A DNA stretch of 64,000 nt from Mesorhizobium loti (GCF_003148495.1 NZ_QGGH01000017.1:1-64000); one strand, 5' to 3'. Positions 26,944 to 39,189 are shown, numbered from the stretch's first letter. A program made the numbers and translations. The notes: a model not told the origin generated them from the sequence alone.

Positions 26944-28260
26944 ATGGCGGCCCCTGTCAACAATCCCGATCACGGTTTTTGCCGCGACTGCCTGACGTTT
27001 CAGCGCAGCCAGACGCGCCGCTGCGAACACTGCGGCAGCCCCCGGCTTGCGCGTCATCCCGAGCTCTACCGGCTGCATCTGGCCCATATCGATTGCGACG
27101 CCTTTTATGCAGCGATCGAAAAGCGCGACAATCCGGCGCTCAAGGACAAGCCGCTGATCATCGGCGGCGGCAAGCGCGGCGTCGTCTCCACCGCTTGCTA
27201 CATCGCGCGCATCCAGGGCGTGCGCTCGGCAATGCCGATGTTCAAGGCGCTCGAAGCCTGCCCCGAGGCGGTCGTCATCAGCCCCAACATGGAAAAATAC
27301 GTGCGCGTCGGCCGCGAGGTGCGCGCCATGATGCAGGCGCTGACGCCGCTGGTCGAACCGCTCTCGATCGACGAGGCATTTCTGGACCTCGCCGGCACCG
27401 AACGGCTGCACGGCCTGCCGCCGGCGGTGGTGCTGGCGCGCTTTGCGCTGGCGGTCGAGAAGGAGATCGGCATCACCGTTTCGGCAGGCCTGTCCTACTG
27501 CAAGTTCCTCGCCAAGATAGCCTCCGATTTCCGCAAGCCACGCGGTTTCTCGGTCATCGGCGAAGCCGAGGCAGTCGGCTTCCTGGCGGCGCAGCCGGTG
27601 ACCATGATCTGGGGCGTCGGCAAAGCGTTCAACGCTACGCTTGAGCGCGACGGCATCCGCACCATCGGCCAGTTGCAACAGATGGATCGTGGCGACCTGA
27701 TGCGCCGCTACGGCACGATGGGCGACCGGCTCTACCACCTTTCGCGCGGCGAGGACGTCCGCCGCGTCGATCCGGACCAGGATGCCAAGAGCGTATCGGC
27801 CGAAACCACCTTCGACACCGATATCGCGTCGCTGGACGAGCTGGTCGCGGTGCTGAGAGGGCTTTCGGAAAAGGTCTCGGCGCGGCTGAAAAAATCGGGC
27901 ATTGCCGGGCGCACCGTGGTGCTGAAGCTGAAGACCCAGGATTTCAAGCTGCGCACGCGCAATCGCCAGCTCGGCGACCCGACCCGGCTCGCCGACCGCA
28001 TCTTTCAGACCGGGGTGGAGCTTCTGCGCAAGGAAACCGACGGCACCAAATATCGGCTGCTCGGCATCGGCGTCAGCGACCTCTCGGACGACGACAAGGC
28101 CGACCCGCCCGATCTGGTCGACGTCCAGTCGCGCAAGCGCGCCATGGCCGAAGGCGCCATCGATGCCCTGCGCGACAAGTTCGGCCGCAAGGCGGTGGAA
28201 ACCGGCTACACCTTCGGCAAGGGCCGCGATGCCCACCCGCCTGAGCCGCTTGAAGACTGA
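26944..28260 (+). CDS. dinB: DNA polymerase IV (Y-family) with N-terminal zinc-finger-like extension
   Basis: The 438-residue protein has the Y-family palm. Catalytic metal residues lie in [12 protein letters not shown] (D50, D52) and [11 protein letters not shown] (about D139/E140). The little-finger domain spans about 270-385 ([11 protein letters not shown] onward), and a Pro/Asp-rich end lies near [10 protein letters not shown]. Before the palm there is a Cys4 module, C13-x2-C16-x10-C27-x2-C30, absent from enterobacterial DinB and probably a zinc ribbon. The enzyme performs error-prone translesion synthesis. A consensus LexA box just upstream indicates SOS induction. Confidence 0.95.
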   Translation: MAAPVNNPDHGFCRDCLTFQRSQTRRCEHCGSPRLARHPELYRLHLAHIDCDAFYAAIEKRDNPALKDKPLIIGGGKRGVVSTACYIARIQGVRSAMPMFKALEACPEAVVISPNMEKYVRVGREVRAMMQALTPLVEPLSIDEAFLDLAGTERLHGLPPAVVLARFALAVEKEIGITVSAGLSYCKFLAKIASDFRKPRGFSVIGEAEAVGFLAAQPVTMIWGVGKAFNATLERDGIRTIGQLQQMDRGDLMRRYGTMGDRLYHLSRGEDVRRVDPDQDAKSVSAETTFDTDIASLDELVAVLRGLSEKVSARLKKSGIAGRTVVLKLKTQDFKLRTRNRQLGDPTRLADRIFQTGVELLRKETDGTKYRLLGIGVSDLSDDDKADPPDLVDVQSRKRAMAEGAIDALRDKFGRKAVETGYTFGKGRDAHPPEPLED

Positions 28261-28266
28261 TCTTCG

Positions 28267-28773
28267 CTAAGTACGCTGCAGATCGATCCTGCTCGTCACC
28301 ACGCTCTTGCCGGTTTTCGGATCGGTGTCGATGACCGTCAGCCGGATGCCGTTCTCGCCTCGCTTCTCGACCGTCATCTGGGCCTTGCGGTCACCATTGA
28401 CCTCTTTGGCCCAGCGGATGCCAAGATTGATCGCGTTGCCCGAACGACTGCCGGTCAGCTGTGCCGGCCCGGTACGGGAGCCGACATAAATGCCGCTGTA
28501 TTTCGCACCCGTGACCTTCAGATTGGCACTGATGGCCCGCGACACCACCACGAGACCGCGGCAATTGCCATCCAGCGAGAGCGAGGTTGAGGTCGCGTTC
28601 GACTTGAAGCTGCAAGATACTCCGACGTTCGGCACATCCGTGGTCACCTGGACAGTGCCCTTGCCGGCGAAATTGCCCTTGAACGACTGGAGAAATTTGG
28701 TCTCGTCGGCATGCGCCGCGCCTGCCCCAACCAATAGAACGCCAGCAAGCGCGACTAGCGCGAATGATCTCAT
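28267..28773 (-). CDS. Secreted protein of unknown function
   Basis: The 168-residue protein starts MRSFALVALAGVLLVGAGAA with AAGGAG eight bases upstream. The signal peptide ends AHA-DET, so the product is periplasmic or secreted. The mature part is beta-rich, with two cysteines (VSCSFKSN and LDGNCRGL) that could form a disulfide. I recognise no named family. It converges with dinB, whose stop lies 6 bp away, and is divergent from the DMT permease gene. Confidence 0.75.
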   Translation of the reverse strand: MRSFALVALAGVLLVGAGAAHADETKFLQSFKGNFAGKGTVQVTTDVPNVGVSCSFKSNATSTSLSLDGNCRGLVVVSRAISANLKVTGAKYSGIYVGSRTGPAQLTGSRSGNAINLGIRWAKEVNGDRKAQMTVEKRGENGIRLTVIDTDPKTGKSVVTSRIDLQRT

Positions 28774-28970
28774 CGAAGCTCTCCTTGTTGATTTTGAAAA
28801 GGCAGGACGGCCTGCAACGCACGGCTGACTATCGGGACTCAACGCCCCTTGCCGTGTCAGGTTCCGCTCGCCACATGACTGTTTTTGCGGCGTCCAGTAG
28901 CTGCGACTGGCCCAGAAGAAGGCAACGGCTAGCGATTGCGGCAGAAGCCCTGGCCTGCGACATAGCGCGG

Positions 28971-29852
28971 ATGACACCTACCCCCTCGATTCCCAAGGCC
29001 GCGTTCTGGATGGCGCTGTCGATTGCCTCGTTCCTGGCGATGTCGGTCGCCGGCCGCGCGACGACTGCCGAGCTCAACGTCTTCCAGGTGCTGGAACTGC
29101 GCTCGGTGATTGGCTTTTTGATCCTTCTGCCACTGGTGATGATGAGCGGCGGCTTTGCAGCCATGCGCACGCAGCGCCCCATCGCCCATATCGCCCGCAA
29201 CGTCATCCATTATACCGGCCAGGCGGCCTGGCTCTACGCGCTGACGCTGATCCCGCTGGCCGTGCTGATCTCGATCGAATTCACCACGCCGATCTGGACG
29301 GCTATCTTGGCGGTGATTTTTCTCGGCGAGAGGCTCTCCCGGCCAAGGCTTGCAGCGATCGTGCTGGGGCTGATCGGCGTGGTCATCATCGTGCGCCCCG
29401 GTATGGGCTCGGTCGATCCGGGACATCTCGTCGTGCTCGGTGCCGCAGCCTGCTTCGGCATCTCGGTGGTCACGGTCAAGTCGCTGACGCGGACGGACAG
29501 CGTCGTGAGCATCATTTTCTGGATGCTGATCATCCAGTCGGTGGTCGGCCTCGTGCCGGCACTCTACACTTGGCGCAACCCGCCGCTGGAGCTGTGGCCA
29601 TGGATCGTGCTGATCGCCTTCACCGGCATGTCTTCGCATTTCTGCATGGCCCGCGCGCTTGGCTATGCCGACGCGACCATCGTCTCGCCGATGGATTTCC
29701 TGCGCGTGCCGCTGTCGGCGCTGATCGGCTGGCTGCTCTATAGCGAGCAGATCGACGCCTTCACCGCCGGCGGCGCGCTGCTGATCCTGATGGGCAATCT
29801 GCTCAACCTTCAGCGCAGGCCGATAAAGCCGGCTGAAGTGGCAGCGTCGTAA
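28971..29852 (+). CDS. EamA/DMT-family permease (RhaT/YdcZ-like)
   Basis: The 293-residue protein from the ATG at 28971 (MTPTPSIPKAAFWMAL) has ten hydrophobic segments arranged as two EamA repeats. These include TTPIWTAILAVIFLGERLSR in the first and a matching VPLSALIGWLLYSEQ in the second. The acidic-Arg end of each (GER, SEQ) is typical. The frame is open upstream, but the extension has no membrane character. Members export amino acids, nucleosides or other metabolites; the substrate is unknown. Confidence 0.88.
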   Translation: MTPTPSIPKAAFWMALSIASFLAMSVAGRATTAELNVFQVLELRSVIGFLILLPLVMMSGGFAAMRTQRPIAHIARNVIHYTGQAAWLYALTLIPLAVLISIEFTTPIWTAILAVIFLGERLSRPRLAAIVLGLIGVVIIVRPGMGSVDPGHLVVLGAAACFGISVVTVKSLTRTDSVVSIIFWMLIIQSVVGLVPALYTWRNPPLELWPWIVLIAFTGMSSHFCMARALGYADATIVSPMDFLRVPLSALIGWLLYSEQIDAFTAGGALLILMGNLLNLQRRPIKPAEVAAS

Positions 29853-29864
29853 CCCCGCCGCGGG

Positions 29865-30668
29865 TCAGTTCCCTTCGTCGGGTATGTTGAGAAGATGGCC
29901 GCAGGCCTTGCAATGCACGGCATCCGGCTCATGCCGCTGCAAGCCGCACTGCGGACAGGGAAAGAACACCTTGGCCGGCCGGAAGATCGCCTGCGCCAGC
30001 CTGACGAACAGCGATATGCCGATGATCATGGTGACGATAGCCGTCAGCTTGCCAGCCATGCCCGGCAGCACGATGTCGCCGAAGCCGGTCGTCGTCACCG
30101 TGGCGACGGTGAAATAAAGCGCGTCGATATAGTTTTCCAGGCCGGCGCCGGTGCGGAAGAAGAACGTGTAGACGAAGCCGGTGATGACGAACAGGAAGGT
30201 CAAAAGGTTGATGACCGCGTGGCTGGCCTCTCGCCATGGCCGCAGGCCGCGCATCTCCAGATGCCGCCAGAGCGAACCGCTGCGCGACAGCGACCACAGC
30301 CGCAGAATGCGCAGGAAGGCGAGATTGGCGAACGCCGTCGGCATCAGCAGCGTCAGCAGGATGAAGACATCGACCCACGACGTCGGCTGCTTCATCAGCC
30401 GCAGCATGTCGTTTGAGGCGAGCAGCCGGGCAACCAGGTCCGCAGCGACGAGAGCCGCCGCCGAATAGTCGAGCCAGAGGAATGACGGCTTGTCCTGGAG
30501 AACCGGCGTCGCGATGAAGAAAGCGATGATGGCGAGGTCGATGACGACAGCCACCAACTGGAACCGGAAAGCAGCCGGCGTGCGCCCGTGATAGAGCTTG
30601 CGCAGCCGGTCGCGCAGCCGCGCTATCGCCGAATTCTCCTGCAATCCGTCCTTGCCCGCCGTTTTCAT
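29865..30668 (-). CDS. Potassium-channel-like ion channel with C-terminal zinc ribbon
   Basis: The 267-residue protein has about six hydrophobic segments, the fourth region bearing spaced arginines (FLRILRLWSLSRSGSLWR) like a voltage sensor. A pore loop holds the K+ selectivity-filter motif TTTGFGD (about residues 192-198). After the last helix the cytoplasmic tail contains CPQCGLQRHEPDAVHCKACG, a Cys4 zinc ribbon (about 238-257) not part of the classical channel. It probably gates cation flux across the inner membrane; metal or redox sensing by the ribbon is an inference. Confidence 0.85.
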   Translation of the reverse strand: MKTAGKDGLQENSAIARLRDRLRKLYHGRTPAAFRFQLVAVVIDLAIIAFFIATPVLQDKPSFLWLDYSAAALVAADLVARLLASNDMLRLMKQPTSWVDVFILLTLLMPTAFANLAFLRILRLWSLSRSGSLWRHLEMRGLRPWREASHAVINLLTFLFVITGFVYTFFFRTGAGLENYIDALYFTVATVTTTGFGDIVLPGMAGKLTAIVTMIIGISLFVRLAQAIFRPAKVFFPCPQCGLQRHEPDAVHCKACGHLLNIPDEGN

Positions 30669-30725
30669 GACGATTGCGTAGCGTCCGCAGCCAAGGCCGT
30701 CCAGTGGCTTAAGTTGCCGGAGCTC

Positions 30726-31124
30726 TCAGCTTTGCACCACTGTGCCGTCGGGTCCGACAAGGCCCCAGGCGGTGGCCGTATCATAGAAGAACTGCTCCTT
30801 GGCAATGCGGTCACCGCGCCACTGCTGAAGCGCCACCTCTTCCAGGCGCCGGACAGTGCCGTCCTTGTCGATCCTGTCGAATGTCCAGCGGATGGCGACG
30901 TTGTCGCCGTCGACCAGAAAGATCTGGACCGGATGCGTATGCATCTTCTGGATTCGTTCCAGAACCGATTGTTCGCGTGCCATCAGCGCTTCCCTGCCGC
31001 TACGCGGAACGCCGAGGTTCTCCTGCATGGTCGCATCGTCATGGTAGAAGTCGGCGATCGCCGTAACGTGGCTGCCTTCGACCACTTCCTTGAGGAAGGC
31101 TTCAACGCGTTCGCGGCTGGGCAT
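30726..31124 (-). CDS. NTF2/SnoaL-like small protein
   Basis: The 132-residue protein has the cone-shaped NTF2/SnoaL pattern. An N-terminal helix (MPSRERVEAFLKEVV) leads to the FYHDDATMQENLG segment and strands NVAIRWTFDRID, RRLEEVALQQWRGDRI and KEQFFYD. Members include polyketide cyclases, steroid isomerases and many of unknown role; no catalytic residues can be assigned. It stands alone, with the K+ channel gene 58 bp downstream on the same strand. Confidence 0.78.
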   Translation of the reverse strand: MPSRERVEAFLKEVVEGSHVTAIADFYHDDATMQENLGVPRSGREALMAREQSVLERIQKMHTHPVQIFLVDGDNVAIRWTFDRIDKDGTVRRLEEVALQQWRGDRIAKEQFFYDTATAWGLVGPDGTVVQS

Positions 31125-31337
31125 GATGGCGAATTCCTGTTTTTTGACCGCGGCCGCATCGCCGAGGCTCGGATTGGGGCTGATTTCGAAATGGCGAGTT
31201 CATTTCGAGCGTGCTCGCTGCATGTGGTTCAAGCGACAACAACTTCAACCGCAGCTAACATCCTGGCCCTATCGGACAGGATGCCAGGCCTAGCGCGAAC
31301 TCAATCCGCGATGTGCTGGCCGACAGCCGCGAAGATC
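31125..31337. other. Promoter region of the NTF2-like gene, no gene seen
   Basis: No coding sequence is supported here. TCGAAATG-N7-CATTTCGA is an 8-bp inverted repeat at 31186-31208, about 62 bp before the NTF2-like start, directly followed by CGAGC-GT-GCTCG at 31206-31217. These look like protein-binding sites rather than terminators. Confidence 0.5.
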
Positions 31338-31490
31338 GTCTAAGGTGTGTTGAGATTCAGGTCAGGCCGAGTCGAAAACGGTGGGTTTCGAGAACCGGAG
31401 CGGAGCGGACATCTGGGTCCGTGAGCACCGGAAGCGCAGAAAACCATCGTTTGCAGGCCGGCATCACCTGATTATCAACGCAACTTAGAC
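31338..31490. repeat. Long imperfect inverted repeat ending at the dnaE stop codon
   Basis: The sequence from 31338 (GTCTAAGGTG...) and the complement read back from 31490 (GTCTAAGTTG...) agree at about 37 of their first 50 bases. The middle carries a small GGAC-N-GTCC hairpin. The element therefore folds as one hairpin of about 150 nt with GTCTAAG termini. Its right end overlaps the final Val codon and stop of dnaE. It looks like a rhizobial intergenic repeat; its copy number elsewhere cannot be seen from this window. Confidence 0.7.
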
Positions 31491-34400
31491 CAGTTCCACT
31501 TCAACCACGCCCGGCACCGCGCGCATCGCCGAGGCAATCTGTGGCGAAATCCGGTAGCGGTTGGGCAGCTCGATCTCGATTTCCCCCTCGCCTTCTTCCT
31601 TGATCAGGACGAAGCTGACCTGGCCCTCGCCCCTGACGGCCAACTGGCCGGCCAGCGTGTTGATCGGCGCGGCGTTGCGCACGAAAATGCGCAGTGCCTT
31701 CTGGATGCGACTTGCCTCGTCCTCCAACGATTGTACCGAGTTGATGCGCAAATTGACGCCTTCCGGCCTGTCCTCGGCCGCAACGGTGATAACGACGGAG
31801 CGGCCGGCCTCGAGCAGGTCGCGATACTGCGCCAGCCCTTCCGAAAACAGCACGGCTTCGTACTGGCCGGATGTATCGGAAAAGGCGATAACGCCCATCT
31901 TGTTGCCGGTGCGCGTCTTGCGCTCCTGCTTGGATGTTACCGTGCCGGCCAGACGGCCGGCGGCGGCACCGCGCTTGACGGCCGCCGAAAACTCGGCCCA
32001 CGTCTGTACCCGCATCTTCTGCAGCGCCGCCTTGTACTCGTCGAGCGGGTGCGCCGAGAGATAGAAGCCGACCACCTGGAATTCACGGTGCAGCCGGTCG
32101 GCAGCGAGCCAAGGGTCCGTCGCCGGCAGATTGAGTGCCTGCGACTGGGCGCCGAGCGAGGCGCCGAAGATATCGTGCTGGCCGGAAACAGCGTTCTGTT
32201 GCGCCAGCGATGCCAGCCCCATCATGCGTTCCACTCCCGCCATCATCGATGCGCGGTCGTGGCCGAAGCAGTCGAGCGCGCCGGCCATGATCAGGCTTTC
32301 GAAGACGCGCTTGCCGACGATCTTGGGATCGACCCGCTCGCAGAAATCCGCGAGGTTCTTGAACGGCTTTTCACCACGCTGGGCAACGATGTGCTCCACT
32401 GCAGCATCGCCGACGCCCTTGAGCGCGGCCAGCGAATAGTAAATGCGGTTCTCACCGACCTCGAAGGGACGAAAGCTCGATATCACCGACGGCGCCAGAA
32501 CCTCTATGCCGAGACGCAACGCATCCTGGCGGAAATCGGCGAGCTTGTCGGTATTGCCCATGTCGAGCGTCATCGACGCCGCCAGGAATTCGACCGGATA
32601 GTGCGCCTTGAGATAGGCGGTCTGGTACGAAACCACCGCGTAGGCGGCGGCGTGCGATTTGTTGAAACCATAGTCGGCGAACTTGGCCAGCAGGTCGAAA
32701 ATGAAGTCGGCTTGCGGCTTGCCGACGCCACGCTCGACCGCGCCGGAGACGAAGCGCTCGCGCTGCTTGTCCATCTCGGCGCGGATCTTCTTGCCCATGG
32801 CGCGGCGCAGCAGATCGGCTTCGCCGAGCGAATAGCCGGACAGCTCCTGCGCGATCTGCATCACTTGTTCCTGGTAGACGATGACGCCCTGCGTCTCCTT
32901 CACCAGATGGTCGATCTTGGGATGGATCGAGGCCATCTCCTCCTCGCCATGCTTGCGGGCATTGTAGGTCGGGATGTTCTCCATCGGCCCCGGCCGATAC
33001 AGCGCCACCAGGGCGATGATGTCCTCGATGCAGTCGGGCCGCATGCCGATCAGCGCCTTGCGCATGCCGGCACTTTCCACCTGGAACACGCCGACCACCT
33101 CGCCGCGCGACAGCATCGCATAGGTGTCGGGATCGTCGAGCGGGATCGTCGCCAGGTCGATCTCGATGCCGCGCCGGCGGATCAGCTTCACCGCCGTCTC
33201 CAGAACGGTCAGCGTCTTCAGGCCGAGGAAGTCGAACTTCACCAGCCCGGCCTGCTCGACATATTTCATGTTGAACTGGGTGACCGGCATGTCCGAGCGC
33301 GGATCGCGGTACATCGGCACCAGTTCCGACAGCGGCCGGTCGCCGATGACGATGCCGGCGGCGTGTGTCGAGGCATGGCGGTAGAGGCCTTCCAGCTTCT
33401 GCGCCATGTCGAGCAGCGTCTGGACGATCGGCTCCCTCTCGGCCTCTTCGGCAAAGCGCGGCTCGTTGGCGATGGCGTCGGCAAGTTTGACCGGATTGGC
33501 CGGATTCTGCGGCACCATCTTGGAGAGCTTGTCGACCTGGCCGTAGGGCATCTGCAGCACGCGGCCGACGTCGCGCAGCACGGCGCGGGCCTGCAGCGTC
33601 CCGAAGGTGATGATCTGGCCGACCTGGTCGCGACCGTATTTCTGCTGGACGTAGCGGATGACCTCCTCGCGGCGATCCTGGCAGAAGTCGATGTCGAAGT
33701 CGGGCATCGACACGCGGTCGGGATTGAGGAAGCGCTCGAACAGAAGCGAGAAGCGCAACGGATCGATGTCGGTGATGGTCGTCGAATAGGCGACCAGCGA
33801 GCCTGCGCCCGAACCGCGTCCCGGCCCGACCGGAATGCCCTGTGCCTTCGCCCATTTGATGAAGTCGGCAACGATCAGGAAGTAGCCGGGAAACTTCATC
33901 TTGGTGATGATGCCGAGCTCGAAATTCAACCGCTCGCGATACTGCTCGACCGTGTAGCCGGCTGTCGGGCCATGCGCGGCCAGCCGCGCGTCGAGCCCCT
34001 CATGCGCCTGGCGGGCCAGTTCGTCGGCTTCCGCCTGCACGGCTGCGTCATTGTCGGCGACATCGCCGCCGGTGAAGCGCGGCAGGATCGGGTTGCGGTT
34101 CTTCGGGTAGTAGGAGCAGCGCAGCGCGATCTCGACGGTGTTGTCGATCGCTTCCGGCAGGTCGGCGAACAGCCTGGCCATATCGGCCTGGCTGCGCAGG
34201 AAATTGTCCGGTGACAGCCGACGACGATTGTCGGCGGCGACGACCGAACCCTCAGCAATGGCGATCAGCGCGTCATGCGCGTCATAGTCGTCGCGGGCCG
34301 AGAAGAACGCCTCGTTGGTGGCGACCAGAGGCAGTTCATGGGCATAAGCCAAATCGACCGAGGATTTCTCGATCACGCGATCATAGCCGGATACCCGGTC

Positions 34401-35012
34401 CAGCTCGACATAGAGCCGGTCGCCGAACATCGCCTTGAGGGTCAAAAGCCGTGCCTCAGCTAGATCGCGGCGGTCTTCCTTGAGCGCAATGCCGATCGGG
34501 CCGCGCGGTCCACCGCTGAGGCAGATCAGCCCGTCACAATAGCCTTGCATCATTTCGGTGGTAAGGTGCACGGCCTCGCCGGGCGGCGTTTCGAGGTAGA
34601 CGCGGCTGACCAGCCTGACCAGATTGGAATAGCCGGCTTCGGTCGCGGCAAGCAGGACGACCGGCCGCATATCGGGACCTTGCCGCCTGCGATCACGCTG
34701 GCCATCGATGTTTTCGCCGGAAAAGGCGAGCGCAGTCTGGCAGCCGATGATTGGCTGGATGCCGTCCTTGACCGCCTTCTGCGCGAACTCAAGCGCGCCG
34801 AACAGATTGTTGGTATCGGTGACGGCAATGGCCGGGGCTTCGTCCTTGACCGCATGAGCCACCACCTTGCCGATCTGCAAGGCGCCTTCCAGCAGCGAAT
34901 AGGCCGAATGCACGCGCAGATGGACGAAGGGCCGCGCCGGCGCCTCCGGCCGCGCGGCTGCTATCGCGGCTTCGCGCTTCAGGGGGTCGCGGGGAAGTTT
35001 TTCGTCGGCCAC
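31485..35012 (-). CDS. dnaE: DNA polymerase III alpha subunit
   Basis: The 1175-residue protein starts at GTG 35012 with an AGGA site. It has the full domain set: N-terminal PHP domain (VHLRVHSAYSLLEGALQ, AIAVTDTNNLFGALEF), a palm with PDFDIDFCQDRREEVI (about residues 435-450) carrying catalytic aspartates, fingers, HhH motifs near GFNKSHAAAYAVVSYQ, and a C-terminal OB fold. It is the replicative polymerase subunit. Length and motifs match the essential DnaE1, not the shorter mutagenic DnaE2/ImuC. The stop codon lies inside the long inverted repeat. Confidence 0.97.
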   Translation of the reverse strand: MADEKLPRDPLKREAAIAAARPEAPARPFVHLRVHSAYSLLEGALQIGKVVAHAVKDEAPAIAVTDTNNLFGALEFAQKAVKDGIQPIIGCQTALAFSGENIDGQRDRRRQGPDMRPVVLLAATEAGYSNLVRLVSRVYLETPPGEAVHLTTEMMQGYCDGLICLSGGPRGPIGIALKEDRRDLAEARLLTLKAMFGDRLYVELDRVSGYDRVIEKSSVDLAYAHELPLVATNEAFFSARDDYDAHDALIAIAEGSVVAADNRRRLSPDNFLRSQADMARLFADLPEAIDNTVEIALRCSYYPKNRNPILPRFTGGDVADNDAAVQAEADELARQAHEGLDARLAAHGPTAGYTVEQYRERLNFELGIITKMKFPGYFLIVADFIKWAKAQGIPVGPGRGSGAGSLVAYSTTITDIDPLRFSLLFERFLNPDRVSMPDFDIDFCQDRREEVIRYVQQKYGRDQVGQIITFGTLQARAVLRDVGRVLQMPYGQVDKLSKMVPQNPANPVKLADAIANEPRFAEEAEREPIVQTLLDMAQKLEGLYRHASTHAAGIVIGDRPLSELVPMYRDPRSDMPVTQFNMKYVEQAGLVKFDFLGLKTLTVLETAVKLIRRRGIEIDLATIPLDDPDTYAMLSRGEVVGVFQVESAGMRKALIGMRPDCIEDIIALVALYRPGPMENIPTYNARKHGEEEMASIHPKIDHLVKETQGVIVYQEQVMQIAQELSGYSLGEADLLRRAMGKKIRAEMDKQRERFVSGAVERGVGKPQADFIFDLLAKFADYGFNKSHAAAYAVVSYQTAYLKAHYPVEFLAASMTLDMGNTDKLADFRQDALRLGIEVLAPSVISSFRPFEVGENRIYYSLAALKGVGDAAVEHIVAQRGEKPFKNLADFCERVDPKIVGKRVFESLIMAGALDCFGHDRASMMAGVERMMGLASLAQQNAVSGQHDIFGASLGAQSQALNLPATDPWLAADRLHREFQVVGFYLSAHPLDEYKAALQKMRVQTWAEFSAAVKRGAAAGRLAGTVTSKQERKTRTGNKMGVIAFSDTSGQYEAVLFSEGLAQYRDLLEAGRSVVITVAAEDRPEGVNLRINSVQSLEDEASRIQKALRIFVRNAAPINTLAGQLAVRGEGQVSFVLIKEEGEGEIEIELPNRYRISPQIASAMRAVPGVVEVELV

Positions 35013-35242
35013 CGGGTCCTTGCTTTCAATCTGATCCGCGAATCTTGACTTGCCGCCCTAATCTAGGCTCCCGCGCTTTGACCTGCCAGCGTTCTCGGTC
35101 CCGCCGCCTTGCCCATACCCGGAAACCTCGTGGCCGCCGGCCGCCAGGCCGATCCGGGACCGGTGTGAAGCGCTTCATGGTCGACGGAGCGCGCCAATCG
35201 CACACTGCCATTGTGAAATCGTCTTTCAACAGGGAAATTCTC

Positions 35243-35275
35243 ATGGCTAGCCGTTTTGTCGGGATGATGTGCTGA
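35243..35275 (+). CDS. Tiny upstream peptide ORF (MASRFVGMMC) before the Cys-rich protein gene
   Basis: An ATG at 35243, with AGGGA eight bases upstream, opens a 10-codon frame MASRFVGMMC ending at TGA 35273-35275. Two bases later the ATG of the next gene appears, and a GTG in that frame lies inside the small ORF, so translation could be coupled. The peptide ends in cysteine, as the downstream protein is Cys-rich. It may be a leader peptide or simply chance; conservation would tell. Confidence 0.4.
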   Translation: MASRFVGMMC

Positions 35276-35277
35276 AC

Positions 35278-35730
35278 ATGTGGCGCGCTCTGGCAGATAT
35301 GAAACCGGTTCCAATCAGCCCCAAGCTCGTCGACGGGGGCGAAAAGTCCTGCCCGAGCGCTCGCGCCGAAGCGGGAGCGCTGCTGATCGGCGTGGTCGGG
35401 CCGGACGGCATCGTGCGGCCGATCCCGAAGCGGTTCGAAATCGACGCCGAATTCGTCGAACAGGCAAGCGAGGCCGGCGCCCCGGAAGCGCGCTTCCGCT
35501 TTGCCAGCCGTTGCGTCGAGGGCAAATGCAAGCAATGGACCGGCAATTCCTGCGGCGTCATCGAAAAGGTGCTAACCGGCATGGCCGAGCAGATGATTGC
35601 GCCGGCTGAAAACCTGCCGAGCTGCGCCATTCGCGGCTCCTGCCGCTGGCACAGTCAGCACGGCGCCGACGCCTGCCGCGCCTGCGTCTACGTCATTACA
35701 GACCAGAGCATGGTGACCGCGCCCGCTTGA
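35278..35730 (+). CDS. Cysteine-rich soluble protein of unknown function
   Basis: The 150-residue protein starts MWRALADMKPVPISPKL; a GTG at 35269 would add three residues. It has eight cysteines: C25, the set C79-x4-C84-x7-C92, and C116-x5-C122-x10-C133-x2-C136. Their even clustering suggests Fe-S or zinc binding. No signal peptide or membrane segment is present, so it is cytoplasmic. I recognise no named family. Its start follows a 10-residue upstream ORF by two bases, and it converges on pccA across a hairpin terminator. Confidence 0.75.
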   Translation: MWRALADMKPVPISPKLVDGGEKSCPSARAEAGALLIGVVGPDGIVRPIPKRFEIDAEFVEQASEAGAPEARFRFASRCVEGKCKQWTGNSCGVIEKVLTGMAEQMIAPAENLPSCAIRGSCRWHSQHGADACRACVYVITDQSMVTAPA

Positions 35731-35737
35731 CCCCGAG

Positions 35738-35768
35738 ATCGAGGAGCGGCTGCCTGCCCGTCCTCGAT
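35738..35768. terminator. Hairpin between the Cys-rich gene and pccA (bidirectional terminator candidate)
   Basis: ATCGAGGA (35738-35745) pairs with TCCTCGAT (35761-35768) around a 15-base loop, in the 52-bp gap between two converging genes. An A-rich tract follows at 35778, which would be a T tract for pccA on the reverse strand only if read further upstream, so efficiency is uncertain. Confidence 0.5.
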
Positions 35769-35782
35769 TGCGGCGCAAAAAA

Positions 35783-37795
<2,013 letters not shown>

Positions 37796-37994
37796 GCGGA
37801 ATGTCATCCCTCGGGTCGGCCGTTCCTTTTATGGCCTGTGCTGGCGTGGTCAAGCCGGCCGGGTCAATCGCGGTCTTTCAATCGATTTGGATTAGAATTC
37901 TCCATGCTGGCCCAAGCCTGGAACCAGCTAGCTGTTGATCGCCAAGGCAAAACCTGAAAGCTTGCGCAAAAATCGCCTCTGGAGGAATTGCCTG

Positions 37995-39122
<1,128 letters not shown>

Positions 39123-39189
39123 GGAAAGCCACAAGCCGCCGACCGACCGGCCAGCGACCTCTGTGGTTCACAACTGGGAGGAGAAAAGA

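Noticed and set aside
31731-34214. 827-codon open frame on the + strand opposite dnaE
   Set aside because: Long antisense frames are common opposite GC-rich genes; dnaE on the other strand has full motifs and length, and this frame has no ribosome site or domain.
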